Below are positions 35,711-46,903 of a stretch of DNA of 64,000 nt, piece by piece. Source of the DNA: Cephalotus follicularis (Eukaryota > Streptophyta > Magnoliopsida > Oxalidales > Cephalotaceae); the NCBI GenBank assembly GCA_001972305.1, contig BDDD01001754.1, positions 16,568-80,567 on the forward strand, in the 5' to 3' direction. Numbering within the stretch: the stretch's first letter is position 1; each line of letters opens with the position of its first letter. The notes beneath the pieces were generated by a model. The model did no database searches and was not told the DNA's origin. It worked only from the letters and a program-made list of their open reading frames with translations. The position numbers and the translations under genes are program-made.

Positions 35711-36832
35711 TTGATTGGTTAAAGGGTGTCTTTGATTAACACAGCAAACTAGTGATTTAGCCTAGCTACAACCTATCCTGTCACACCTTGATACTCTCAA
35801 AAGGTTGATTGGTTAAAGGCTGTCATTGGTTCAATCACATAAAAAAGTATAACATGATATAGATAAAATAATGCTACTAACAATAAATCATCAAAATAGA
35901 TTTTATATATTAAAAATTCTTCTCATCAATGTTGTCACTACACTAACAAGAAAAAGTGTCTCACAAACATGCAATTAAACTTGAAACCAAAACTGAAATA
36001 TATATATAACATGGGTTCAACTACATCTACGGATTAAAATACTTAGCCGAACATGACGATGATGGTGACAATATTCTTCAATGAATTCTCCATCTTCTCC
36101 ACCTCCCTACTATCGGTTGCCTGCGTCTCTCGCTTTTTATTTGCGTTGCTGCCCTCTTTTCTACTTCTCTTTTTGCAGTATATATATATATATATGCCCA
36201 CAGCCGACAAAAGACCTAAGACAATTTATTAAAAGGTGGACTGTATTTGGTGCATTATGGACTCGTGTTTGCATGGGCTTGAATTGCTGAATTGAGGCTT
36301 GATGTATGTGGCGTTGAATTGTGCCTGCATGGGTTGGGCTGTGCAGGCGGCGTGTGTTGATTGGGTGCATGGCTTATGGATTGATTGCATGCATGGCCGG
36401 CTTGACACAATGATGATGCATGGGTTGAATGGTGAGGCGGCAAAGGATTGAGATATGCATGGTTGATGTCAGCCATAGGCTTTAATGATTCAACATTTGT
36501 TTTCTTGCAATATCTCTTCGTCGGAGCTTCAGAATGAACCGGCCCAAGAACTAAAAGTGTTCCAAATAATTTTATGAATAAAACGAACCCAATATTCAAT
36601 ATCTTTTGAGCTTTAAATTTTGACTTCTCTCGCTTAAGTGGGTCCACTCTTTAGCCGATTGTTGACTTCAAACCACTTTAACTCGAAAAGTAACGTTTTA
36701 GCTTCATTTTCTCTTTTTCCTCAATAATCAACATAATACCTGAAAATCAAATAAACAACACCATAGTAGACTATTCCAAACATAAAAATATAATAAATAT
36801 ATCATTAAAATCACACATTTTTATGCTTATCA
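35711..36832 (-). mobile_element. A1: 5' LTR remnant
   Basis: It corresponds to 25536-26659 of the A1 3' LTR and ends with the same tgcttatca before the target duplication GACCT. It lacks the other 430 bp of the LTR, the primer site and the gag start, lost at the junction with C4. Confidence 0.9.
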
Positions 36833-37362
36833 GACCTTGACATGTTTTGGATATATAACATGCATATCGTGTAAGGTCGTGCATATATTGCTTGCATTGG
36901 ATTGTTGGATTCATGCTTGCTTGGGTCGAATAAATGATCTGTGTGATTGTTGCTGGAAATAATGCATGAACCCAGTATTCACGTTAACGCCTATAGGATA
37001 CACGTTAACGCCATGTTGAAATGATCGATATTTTGGCTTCTTGGCATTTGATTCTCGTCGACGCCAATAGTGACATTGATGCATAAGGTTCATACCTTAA
37101 TGCGTCGACGCTAAGGGGAAGTGTTAACGCTTAAGGGTTCTACCTTAATGCGTGGGCGTCTAGAGGTAACGTTGACGCCAATGGTACACGTTGACGCGTA
37201 AGGTTCCTACCTAACGCATCAATGCTAACGTGAAGTGTTAACGCGTAAGGCTTTCAAGCTACACGTCGACGCCGTTGATATACGTTGATGCCTAAAGGAC
37301 TGTTGTGAGTGATAAGCATGGTATGCACATTGACGCTTGAAGATATCGTTTTGCATGTCAAC

Positions 37363-40071
37363 TATAACACCCAGTGTTTTTTTTACGGTAATATTTCATT
37401 TTAAGATGTAATCTTATACTTGAATTAATGAAAATGTTGGAGATTTCGGCCTCAAAGATGTTTCCAAACCCTAAATATTGTTTTGGGGGAAGAAATGTGT
37501 GTGTTAAACCAAAACGGCGCAGTTTTGGGACCATCGCGTCGATGTCTTTGGAAAGACGTCGACGCCTATGGGAACCAAGATGCACGTGAATGCATGTACA
37601 TGCACGTCGATGTAGGGTGAAGACATCGACACCCTCTTATGAAAGAGGAAAAGACATCGACGTCTAAGGAAAGACATCGACGTCTTTGAAAAGAACATCT
37701 GTCACGTTATACACTGACAGAATAACATGCAATGGGGAAACTTTTGAGGCATCATCCAGGCATCTTGACATGTACAATGTGACGTGTTGATCATGCTGGT
37801 GTGTTGCCAGGAATGCTCCAAAACGTGTCCTTGACATGGTGCATGCAAGAGGATATGCCATCTTCATCTACAACCTGCAGAAGGGAAAGGAAAAAGAGCC
37901 AAAAACAGGAAGGAGGGGGGAGAGCACAGGTGTGTGTGGATGCATGTGAAACAAGAGAGAAGGGGAGGACTCATGCCAGCATAAAACACCTCTTCCTTCC
38001 CCTCTTTCTCAGCTAAACACAATGAGAAAAGAGACAGAACGGAGAAAGAGAGAGAGAAGGTAGAACCACCATTGTTGAGCACTTGGAGCTTGGACCTTGG
38101 AGCTCCTGGGATTGCAACTTGGGCGAGTTGGAGCTACTGTGAGCAACCCTTGGAACACAAAGAGGTGGACTTTCCAGTTCCTAACTTGGAACAACAAGGT
38201 AGGGGAAAGTGATGATTCTTATACATGCATTTTGAGTTTTAAGATAATGAATGCCATGGGTGAATTGCATGTTAATGGATGAATTGTAATCTCTAGACTT
38301 GTTGTGATGACTACTATGATGTACGGAGTGAACATGCATGTGCAAATTACATGAATATTCGAACTGGTTTGTGTAATGGATGATTTGGGTAATGACCTGG
38401 TGTGTTAAAACTACGGAAATGACGTTCTGCACTGAATAGACGTCGACGTCTACATAAAGACGTCGATGTCTTCATGTGTGAATGTGAAAGACATCGATGT
38501 TTGAGTAAAAACATCGACGCCTTTTCTGGGTATTCATAGAACAGTAGTGTTTACTGTAGATGGTGAATTGGCCACTTGTGGTTACATGTTTATTTATGGA
38601 TTGATGTTCTGGTTACATATCCTGATAACCAGTAGCATGTCTTACGCCTTGAGAGAGTGAGTTTCACTTATACGAGGGTTTAGGGGCCGAATTCTTCCCT
38701 CTAGAATCAAGATTCGCGAACTGATACCTCCTGGTATCATAAAGACATCGACGTCTTTGGAAAAGCATTGACGTTTTTGGTCCAAAAATGCCTGGGAATA
38801 ACTGTACGAGATGCTGGTGCCTTAGGGTAAAGACGCCTACGCCCTGGGAATAAGCATCGACGCTTATTCTCCTGTTTGGAAAAATCTCACTCGGATGGGA
38901 CCCGCTAGACCCGAAACGACTCTAGAAATGATCCTAGTTGCATTCTGAGCATATGTTTGCATTATTACTGAACTGTGAATTGCATTATGGTTGATTGCTA
39001 AAAAAAGTGTTAACCATTTTGAAAAGCTCGTATGATTGTTATAATCATTATTGTACGAAAATGTATATTTGTCAATATATGAATATATATATTTTCAAAA
39101 TGACTGGGGAAAGTATTTTCCAAGGACGGAGAAATGTTTTAAAGGATTGGTTATACAATCAAAATGTATTGTTTTAAGTTTTATAACTCATCACAACCTG
39201 AGAACGGAGTAATATATTTCAAACGAATATATTTGATCAAGTAGTTATATTTTATTGCTTGACTTGTACTGTACGATGTTTGTGCTTGTTGATTATTAGC
39301 CGCTGTGCTAATAACCTGTTGATTGTTTGGCCGTCGTGCTAAGCAACCTGTACGGAGGACTTGCTCCAAACCATTCGCAAACGGGGATGGGGTAAGAGTG
39401 CATGACGTTGGGGCCAGGAGGTGGCGACGGTCATGACGACTTGTTTGTCTGGTTCCTTTGGGACATACTTACTGCTTGTGTTGATGTAGCCTTATGAGGT
39501 TATACCTGTACTGTGAACATGCATATATTTACATATGCATATTTTGCGATATGTATATACTGCGATATATATATATATATTGTACTGCATCATAATGCAT
39601 TCATTCATGATACTCATTATCATATACCTCGAACTGCATTTATGAGTTTATTCACTTAGCCGAGTGAGGACAAAGGCTAACCCCTACTGTAACAGATTGA
39701 TGGAGTGGGATATGATATGGAGCACGCAAGGAGACTTAAGGAGAAGACTGAGTTGTTTCTCTTATTTTATGTACTGGATCAAATAAACAATGACTATGTT
39801 AATTGGATTATTGTAACGTGGTTTATTTTATCATCCTGTACTGTTTTATCACGCTCCGTTATGGGCGATCGACATGATGTTGGGTTTTATATAAACTTGT
39901 TGGGTATCACATAGTATGGGATGCGTGATACATATTTAAATTCAGCTTATTTCATGTTATTGCTTCCGTTATTGAAGGTTTTGTTTATACGTATTATCGC
40001 ATAAGCTGAATTATGTTGTGTTGATTGCCTTACCTCTTTAATGATGTCCTCTGGGAAAACGGGGTGTGACA
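37363..40071 (+). mobile_element. S4: solo LTR nested in S3, same family type
   Basis: It starts TATAACACCCAGTG, ends AACGGGGTGTGACA and is flanked by TCAAC on both sides (37358-37362 and 40072-40076). Length is 2709 bp with no interior. Motif arrays lie at 37535-37690, 38435-38525 and 38735-38880. A purine-rich leader and splice-donor-like aaggtagggg (38197) occupy 37900-38210. The tail has the shared cttagccgagtgaggacaaa and catcatgcatt-type modules. A short TA run is at 39557-39580. No gene is present; frames around 37800-38080 are leader sequence. Confidence 0.92.
37535..38880. repeat. Motif arrays, GACATCGACGTCTTT flavour (S4)
   Basis: Three clusters contain gcgtcgatgtctttgg, agacgtcgacgcc, aaagacatcgacgtcttt, gacgtcgatgtcttc and agcatcgacgctta. 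The flavour is the one seen in copia C4 and C7 although S4 is gypsy-like. Confidence 0.85.
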
Positions 40072-40574
40072 TCAACGCCTAGGTTATGCGTTGACACCAC
40101 AAGGATTGTTTATACGTTAACGCCATATATACACGTTGACGCAATGGATGCACGTTGATGCCTTTTATGCACGTCGACGCCTTTAGGTGCTGTTTATGCA
40201 TAAGTGATTGTTAAGTGATTGTTTAATGATTGTTGATCCTTGAATTGCATATTGTTATCGTTAGAGATGTTTATATCTATCAAGTATTCTCAAATACTAG
40301 TGTTTAAGTGTTTCAAGGATTTCAACAACTTAGTGCTATAAGCACCATTTATTGTTAGTGTTATGAAGTATTTTACACATAAATACTACTGTTCATGTGT
40401 TTTCCCGAAAGGGCAAGTGAAAGTGTTTAAGTGTTCAAGTGGTTCTCTGGCAATGAGGACAAGTGATAAGTGATAAGTGAAAGTGTTTTATGCCATTGTG
40501 CTAAAAGTGTTTTATTGTTTTCTCTACCAAGAGCAACTTGTTACATTACATTATATATGTACTTTTGAGTGATT

Positions 40575-41000
40575 GATTCAGAGGTTACTAAACGTTGTGC
40601 GGAAGTAACCGGGTCACTGAACGCTGTGCGGAAGTGACAGGGTGTTAAATGCTATGCAGAAGCATCCCTGAATGACTGATTGATTGATTGAGTGTTGTCC
40701 ATGTGACATGATCGATTCAGAGGTTACTAAACATTTTGCGGAAGTAACCAGGTCACTAAACGCTGTGCGGAAGTGACAGGTTGTTAAACGTTGTGCGGAA
40801 GCATCCCTGGATGATTGATTGAGTGAGTGAGTGGATTGTTGTCCTACGTGACATGATCGATTCAGCGGTTACTAAACGCTGTGCGGAAGTAACTGGGTCA
40901 CTAAACACTGTGCGAAAGTGACAGGGTGTTAAACGCTGTGCGGAAGCATCCCTGGATGATTGATTGATTGAGTGAGTGAGTGATTGTTGTCATTGTGACT
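40575..41000. repeat. 140-bp tandem repeat (S3 LTR)
   Basis: Three copies start gattcag at about 40575, 40714 and 40859. Each contains two or three sub-units of the type actaaacgctgtgcggaagt, followed by a gattgattgagtg stretch. No coding potential is supported. Confidence 0.9.
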
Positions 41001-41605
41001 TGATTGAGTGAGTGATTGATTGTTGTCATTGTGACTTGAATGAGTGAGTGATTGTTGATGTCCTTTGCAACATGATTGAATGATCATTGTCTTGGTGACA
41101 TGATTGATGGATGTAGCCACTTGGCATGGTTGCGTATCTATTGACCGATATACATATATATGTGTATAGTGATTTATCGTGTGTTACATCACGAATGCTT
41201 TTATTACATGGCTTTTGCTGTATTTGACCCCAAGTGCAATTATATTTTCTCTACTTAGCCTGTGGTTTGGCTAACCCCTTACAATTTCAGATTGAAGTGA
41301 AGGATCGCACGAGCTGCAGAAGCCGTAACTTGGAGAGCTTCTATTTGTTTGACTAAGGTTGTTAAATGTATTGTAATGATCACGCTTCGTTGTGTTGTAT
41401 TTACATTCCTGATATGTAAAATATAACTTGTATTATTATGAGTTAAGCATGTAGTATAGGCTGCATGCGAATACCTTTACGTAATCCAGTATTATTGATT
41501 GCTTCCGCTAAAGTTTAATTTTATTGGACTTTTATAAATGCTGGATTAACTGATAGCCATGCCATGTTATTTATATGGAAAGTGAAAATGGGGTGTGACA
41601 CACTC

Positions 41606-41913
41606 TATTGAATTCAATTGAGTTCAAGGCACAAATAATAACATGTTTGGCTTTAACATTCAATTGAATTTTTTTTATAGTCATCATCATTAAATAAATT
41701 TCTATGTTTAAGAGTTCGACCACCTTCACTAGTAGTAGTAGTAGGTAAATAATGTCCATTAATAATAATATCTCAAAGTTTAAAATCAAGAGCTTGAATA
41801 AATATAGTCATCTTATCTTTCCAATGACTATAGTTACTATCATCACAATAAGGAGGTTTAGAGATGAACATACTTTCACAATTATTTATGTTCATATCCA
41901 TAACGATCTTTTA
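41606..41913 (-). pseudogene. C3: copia gag, N-terminal part of the split copy
   Basis: The minus-strand frame begins at about 41913 MDMNINNCESMFISKPPYCD, then NYSHWKDKMTIFIQALDFKL. A TGA stands in place of the conserved Trp, as also in C5 gag at 52500. It continues to a frame-shifted VKAKHVIICALNSIEFNRV and stops at the S3 target duplication. The continuation is at 24046-23733. Gag of this family has a UBN2-like capsid. Confidence 0.88.
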
Positions 41914-41941
41914 TACCTTTAACAATTAAGAATAATAAGGT

Positions 41942-41958
41942 AATCCGCTCTTATACCA
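41942..41958 (-). promoter_or_regulatory. C3 primer binding site
   Basis: The minus strand reads ATTGGTATAAGAGCGG, one base different from the initiator-Met tRNA site TGGTATCAGAGCGG, directly after the LTR end at 41961. Confidence 0.85.
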
Positions 41959-41960
41959 AT

Positions 41961-42785
41961 TGAAAGAATAAACCAGAGGGGGGAAGGGGAAGGGATGGTG
42001 AATTGTATATTCTATGGATATATGAATTTTTTTTTTATTTTATCAAAGTAAACAATGAAGATAAGAAAGATAAGATTAGAGAATGGAAACAAACTCAAAA
42101 ATCAAAGCAATATAGCATCTAACAATCACATAAACAGTAAATTAAATAAGGAGTTTAAGGATAAAGAGATGCAAACATAATTTATAGTGGTTCGGTCAAT
42201 CGCTTTACTTACGTCCACTCCGCAAGGATGTCCCTTGAGATTTCACTAGTATTCCTCCCGAATACAATCCTCGATTTGAGTTCCGGGTGCAAATCGAAAC
42301 ACCTTAACTCCTTAGTCATTCACCCAATCACTAAAATTCCACACCTAGAGATTTTCAAGAGTACATCACTCTTGATTATAAACTCATAAGTTTTTAGTAA
42401 CTTGTCACAATGAAAAAGATCTCACAATAGGTCAGGTAATTAAAGTAAAGCTCACTTTTATCATTCAGAATACAATATAATAAAATGTAGGATCTTTTGA
42501 GTGATTAAGCTATTTTTGAGAAAAACTCTGAGAAAATGATTTAAAGCTTTTGATATGATGTTTCTGCATGTTGCTTGTTGTTAGAATTCATCCAGGAAAA
42601 ATTAGCCTTATAATCGTTACGAGCATGTAGAAGAATCTCAAAATTTTAGCTTTTTTTTTTGTCAAGTAGCCGTTTCTTGAAATCAACTCCAAGACGTCGA
42701 CTTTATTCTTCAAAACAGCGATTTTATTCTGACGTGGCTTGTGAACGATGAATATAGATACCTCTCGAACAAGCAATTATATAAA
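41961..42785 (-). mobile_element. C3: copia 5' LTR, partial
   Basis: The plus-strand left end TGAAAGAATAAACC next to the primer site, followed by a C/G-run (gaggggggaagggg) and gtggttcggtcaatcgc, matches the layout of the C7 LTR at 60083. Only one motif word (aagacgtcgacttt, 42691) is present. The right end is not a clean terminus; it fades at about 42785. Confidence 0.7.
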
Positions 42786-43040
42786 AGAAGAGAAGAAAAT
42801 AGTAAATTAACAGAATACAAGATTTGTCCTGGTTCACCCAATCTAGGGCTACATCCAGCAACAGGAGTTTCACTATATTGATCAATAGTCTCCTCACTTC
42901 TCGCTCTTGTTACAAGCTTTCACACAATATAAGAGAATATATAGGCGAAGAAACCCTAATAGTTTCTTATCATGTGGCTATTCATGGGCCAAGCCCAAAA
43001 CACAAAAGGACTAAAGAAATAGAATTTCAAGTCCAATTTT
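42786..43040 (-). mobile_element. Fragment of another copia-like LTR
   Basis: Contains gtcctggttcacccaatc and ctcttgttacaagctttcac, phrases like the transcribed part of copia LTRs, and a TATA-like tatataggcg (42937). Neither end is resolved. No coding sequence. Confidence 0.35.
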
Positions 43041-43706
43041 GATATGCCAAAAAATAGAATTTCTGTAAGTGGTAGTATTTTAGTAAGATCTTTGATATGC
43101 TTATGTGATGTCGATGATTGCAGTATAAGTTTTGCTAATTTGATGACTGTTAAAGATCCTTTGTACTGTTTAAAGTTCTGGTATGGTTGAGATTTTGATA
43201 TGAAAATTGAAGTTCTAGATGATGGAAATACTATGAGTTCTAGTGATATGTTATGAATAATGACATGATTCTCTTGATGAGAGCAAGTTATAGATTTCAG
43301 CAATCTCTGTATGTTTATAAATCTGGTGATGTTGAAGATTGTAGTGTAAATTCTGATCAAATGTCTGTTAAGGATCTGTATTCCTGACTTAAAGCCTTGA
43401 CAAGATCTGATTAGTGAATGAAATTGAGGTTTCTGATTGATAAAATCTTGCGAGTCAAGATACCTTGTGAATCATGCTTGGTGAAAAACTTTCCAGGTTC
43501 TGGTGTCAAAATCTGATAGTGATGTGTGAATAGTTCTGATGCGAGTAATAGCGATAGTTGAAAGTTTTTGGTGATCTGATTTCTGTTTTGAGGAAAAGTT
43601 GTTATAAAGTCGATCATTCTGTTTTATCTTATGAGGCAAGTGCTAGACTCTTTTCAACCTTTGGAGTTCTGGGAATTTTGGGGACGAAATTCTGTTAAGG
43701 GGGATA
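43041..43706 (+). other. G3: gypsy 3' internal region and polypurine tract
   Basis: A/T-rich DNA with recurrent ttctgat/ttctggt words and no recognisable protein. It ends gggaattttggggacgaaat, tctgttaagggggatatg, the classical gypsy ending in front of a 3' LTR (polypurine tract 43694-43706). Confidence 0.75.
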
Positions 43707-43710
43707 TGTT

Positions 43711-44046
43711 TGTGACATCCGTGTTTCAGTAGTCTGTGTCTGTGAGCCTACGTGGCTTTTTGTCTGTCTGTCTAGCTGTTGGTCTGTTTTTTAGCTTTCA
43801 TGACATATGCATCATGACATTAATAAATTTTTGTGATTTATTCTGATGATTTTTCTGCATAACAAATAAATGTTCTTTATTATAAATGAAATGATGTTTT
43901 ACTGAAAAGACTACTGAATTCGGAAAATAGGCAAAGTGGTATGTCCTAAACATCCAATTTCTGTCCGTATCGGTTAAATTCTGGACAAAACCCAATCTGT
44001 TATGGTTAAATATATATATATATGGAAAAAATGCCATTTTTATCTC

Positions 44047-44077
<31 letters not shown>

Positions 44078-45702
44078 GCCCTCTCTGCCGCCGGCGTCAC
44101 AACCAAACTGACGCCGACAAAGGTATCGGCGTGATCGCCGTCACCTCCTGAGTGCACCAGACCCCACCTCCGCACCGGCAAACGACCACAGCGCGCGCCA
44201 CGAGCTCTTCTCTCTCCGCCTCTATTTTGCGTCGATCCACCGTCTCTAGTGATCGTCATGGCAAGGCGAGTCCAGATTCGGCATCCTGGCATCACAGCGG
44301 TTCGAAAGCGACCAGCCCCGACCCATGGCAACGCCGGCAGTGCAGATTGGCGGCGAAGTCAGCCGCGGTCAACGGGCCCATTCCGGCCAGATGCGGCGGC
44401 GCCATGACCAATGCGCCCCAGATCCGTGACCTCCATCCATCGGCACACCAGACCCGGCCTTTTCTGCTGCTGACCGGGGACCGTACGTGGCTGACACGAG
44501 CTGGTCAGCCTCCGACACGTGAGCCCACTCGCCGGCAGCCTCCGATAGCGCGTTCAGATGCTTCCAGCTTTCTGGCTCCATTTTCTGCATGGAGGTGATC
44601 CGTTCCAGTTCCGTTCGGAGATTTCAGCTCTAAGCTCCGTTCCATCCGATTTCGATAAACACTGAACTCTGTTCTGTTGATTCTGCTTTCCATTGAATTC
44701 TGAAATTCTGTATCTGTTTCTGTGGTAATAAGAACTTGAATTGTGTAATCAACTCAAAATTGGTTAACCTGGATGACCACTTGGACTTGTTTTAATGATT
44801 TCGAAAAAGTGTTTAATTAAAGGTTTAAACGAGGTTTTTAACAATCAGACTTCTGTTGCTGTTGACCACATAAGTCTATTATAGTTTTCTGACATCTGCC
44901 TGCATTTCATTGCATAAAGCATTTTATGTCATAATATGTGTTTGAGTTCTGATAGTCTGTTGTCTGTCTGTCTATTGGTAGAGGATCCTGCCTTTGAGGT
45001 CGACCATGGAAGCGATCAGTCGAGGGACTTGCTCGTCTGTTCTGTGAGTGGAACGCCTTTCTTTAACTTTTTTACTCTGAAGTTCTTTTAAATGGTTTGA
45101 ATGTTTAAGCGTGTTCGCTTAATTATTTTTGTATCTGAATGAACTTGGTTTTTGTTCATTTCTGAAATCTGTTAAAGTTTTAATGTTTGAAACTTTCTTT
45201 TAAATGATTTCAAATGCTCGCACGATGGTAGTCATAATATGACGCTATTTTTAGTTATATCTTTATTTGATAAGAAAATTATTTTTGTATCTGTTTAAAT
45301 CTATTTTAAGTCTGTTTGAATCTATTTAAGTCTATTTGAAATCTGTTTTTAATCTATTTTGATGGCATTGATGGTTTTATGTATCTGTTTAAATTTGTTT
45401 AAAAATCTGTTCTGAGACATTGGAAATTTTCTGTATCTACTGAATCTGTTTAAATATATTTTGATGCATGGTGATCTCGGTATTGTATTAGTTACATATC
45501 GGATGCCCATGAGAGGCTTTGTCAACACATGTATGACCTTCTGCTGATGCTTTGACACGACGGTGTCATTGCCACTAATTCTGCTGGACGTTCGGCCCAA
45601 CAGGGCCCAGGCGTCAACCTTACCTAGTAGAGCCATTGCATCTTTATATATTTTATCATGTTTAAACTCTGTTAAATACTATTTATATCCGAGTTTTCTG
45701 AT
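43711..45702 (+). mobile_element. G3: 3' LTR of a gypsy element, right end lost
   Basis: It begins TGTGACATCCGTG after the polypurine tract. A TATA run (ttaaatatatatatatatgg, 44005-44025) is followed by a CT-rich then GC-rich leader at 44055-44640. That leader is of the same design as the leaders in S1 and G2 but a different sequence. An open frame of 148 codons at 44152-44598 lies in this leader and shows no protein family motif. Downstream is T-rich with ctgtttaaatctgttt words. No LTR end is visible before copia C5 begins at 45703. Confidence 0.75.
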
Positions 45703-45799
45703 TATTGACATTTATGTCTCAATCCGAGTTTTGATTATAACATATTTGTATTTAACAAAGTTTCTTTTTGTGCAAGTTAAGATAAAATGGTGCAAAGTC
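45703..45799 (+). mobile_element. C5: first 97 bp of the 5' LTR
   Basis: tattgacatttatgtctcaa resembles the C4 and C7 LTR starts (TGTTGACATTT then AGTCTCAATCC). It reads on through aacatatttgtatttaac and gtgcaagttaag. At 45800 copia C6 begins. The rest of the LTR probably resumes at 51340. The link is inferred from the LTR start and the continued plus orientation. Confidence 0.55.
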
Positions 45800-46903
45800 T
45801 GAAATGACCTATATGGCAACCTCAAATAACAAAATGTATGCGGTAATTACAATTTAAACTATGAATATAGACAATCACACAAGAACAAATAAATTAAAGA
45901 GTTAAGGGATAGAGAGTGTGCAAACGAATTTATAGTGGTTCGGCAAAATCCGTACCTACGTCCACTTTCTCAAGAACCCCTTGAGTTTCCACTAGAATCC
46001 ACTAGCAACCTTTGATTTTCGGCTTACGGGTGCAAATCAAAGAAAACCACCTTACACTTGATTTTGGGTTCCGGGTGCAAATCAATCAAACACCTTACAA
46101 GGGTTCACTCCCTCTATTACAAAGAATGATAAAAGTGATTTGTGTTGTGTTTACAATAACCTCTCAAAGGTTGGATATGAAAGTGCTAGCTTAGTTACAA
46201 GCTTTGGATATTGATTTGAAAGATGTAGAATAGCTCTAGTGTTGCTTGGAAGGAATGTGTATTTGCTTGATATCTCTTGATATGTCCCTTTTGTAAAAAT
46301 ACCACATTCTTCCTTATAGAGATCTTCCAACGGATCTATTTTTAAGCAATCAGACCAAATCCAGTCGGCTGGATTTTCCTTGCAATCGGCTGGTAAATTG
46401 TTGTGCATTTGTAATTATAGCCGTTGGAGGGAGGCAGTCGGCCGTATGCCTTGGCAGTCGACTGATGCTCTGTTCCAGTCGGCTGTCTGAGCTAGAAATT
46501 CGATTTCAGAAGCTACTGGTTGAAATGTGCATCTCTTGGCAGTCGGCTGGGAAGCCTTGGCAGTCGACTGGATTGTCACGGCAGTCGACTGGAGCTCTGA
46601 GGCAGTCGGTTGGCTGGAGTGCAAATGCAGGTTCTGGGTTTGTTTGAAGGTCCAGTCGGCTAGTCATACTTGGGCAGTCGACTACACAACCTCAACAGTC
46701 GGCTGGTTTGTCATGGCAGTCGACTGGATTGCCTGTTTCTGTAATTTAAAACCTTTGCAACACTTTCAACATTACAACCAAGTGAGTATATGAATTTGTA
46801 TGATATCAAAACATGCATACAAGTATTTCTTGATTGTTACTTGTTTGTTAATCATCGAAACATAAGCTTTAAACACAATTAAAGGGGTGGCAAAAAGCCA
46901 ACA
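45800..46903 (-). mobile_element. C6: 3' LTR
   Basis: Plus-strand left end TGAAATGACC and right end AAAAGCCAACA; on the minus strand the right end follows a polypurine tract. Length is 1104 bp. A GGCAGTCGACTGG array fills 46360-46735. On the minus strand it is followed after about 45 bp by a TATA-like ctctataagg (46322). Related to the C2 LTR. Confidence 0.85.
46360..46735. repeat. Motif array, GGCAGTCGACTGG flavour (C6 LTR)
   Basis: About 14 copies of cagtcggctgg, ggcagtcgactgg and variants occur at irregular spacing in U3. The same words recur at 48778-48857, just upstream of ORF3 of the same element. Confidence 0.92.

Larger units (their letters stand above)
25105..36832 (-). mobile_element. 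A1: Athila-type Ty3/gypsy element, pol-less and interrupted by copia C4
   Basis: On the plus strand it begins TGATGGGTGTCG and ends TGCTTATCA. The duplication GACCT lies on both sides (25100-25104 and 36833-36837). Reading on the minus strand: 5' LTR remnant 36832-35711, copia C4 35710-31275, gag-protease 31274-28709, integrase tail remnant about 28500-28300, noncoding 3' part, polypurine tract, 3' LTR 26659-25105. The primer site, gag start and part of the 5' LTR were lost in a deletion that also removed the end of C4. RT, RNase H and the integrase core are absent. Confidence 0.92.
24047..41600 (+). mobile_element. S3: solo LTR split by A1 and S4
   Basis: It starts TATAACACCCAGAATTTCC and ends ATGGGGTGTGACA. 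Perfect CACTC duplications flank it (24042-24046 and 41601-41605). Its own sequence is 24047-25104, 36838-37362 and 40077-41600, about 3.1 kb in total. It contains motif arrays, a TATA-like ggtataagac near 24411 and a gypsy-type tail module. There is no primer site, gag or pol of its own, so it is a solo LTR. It starts with TA rather than TG, like its relative S4. It interrupts copia C3 gag. Confidence 0.9.

Noticed and set aside
44152..44598. 148-codon GC-rich frame as a possible host gene
   Set aside because: It lies in the transcribed leader of the G3 LTR, has no domain or signal, and equivalent leaders in other LTRs have unrelated frames.
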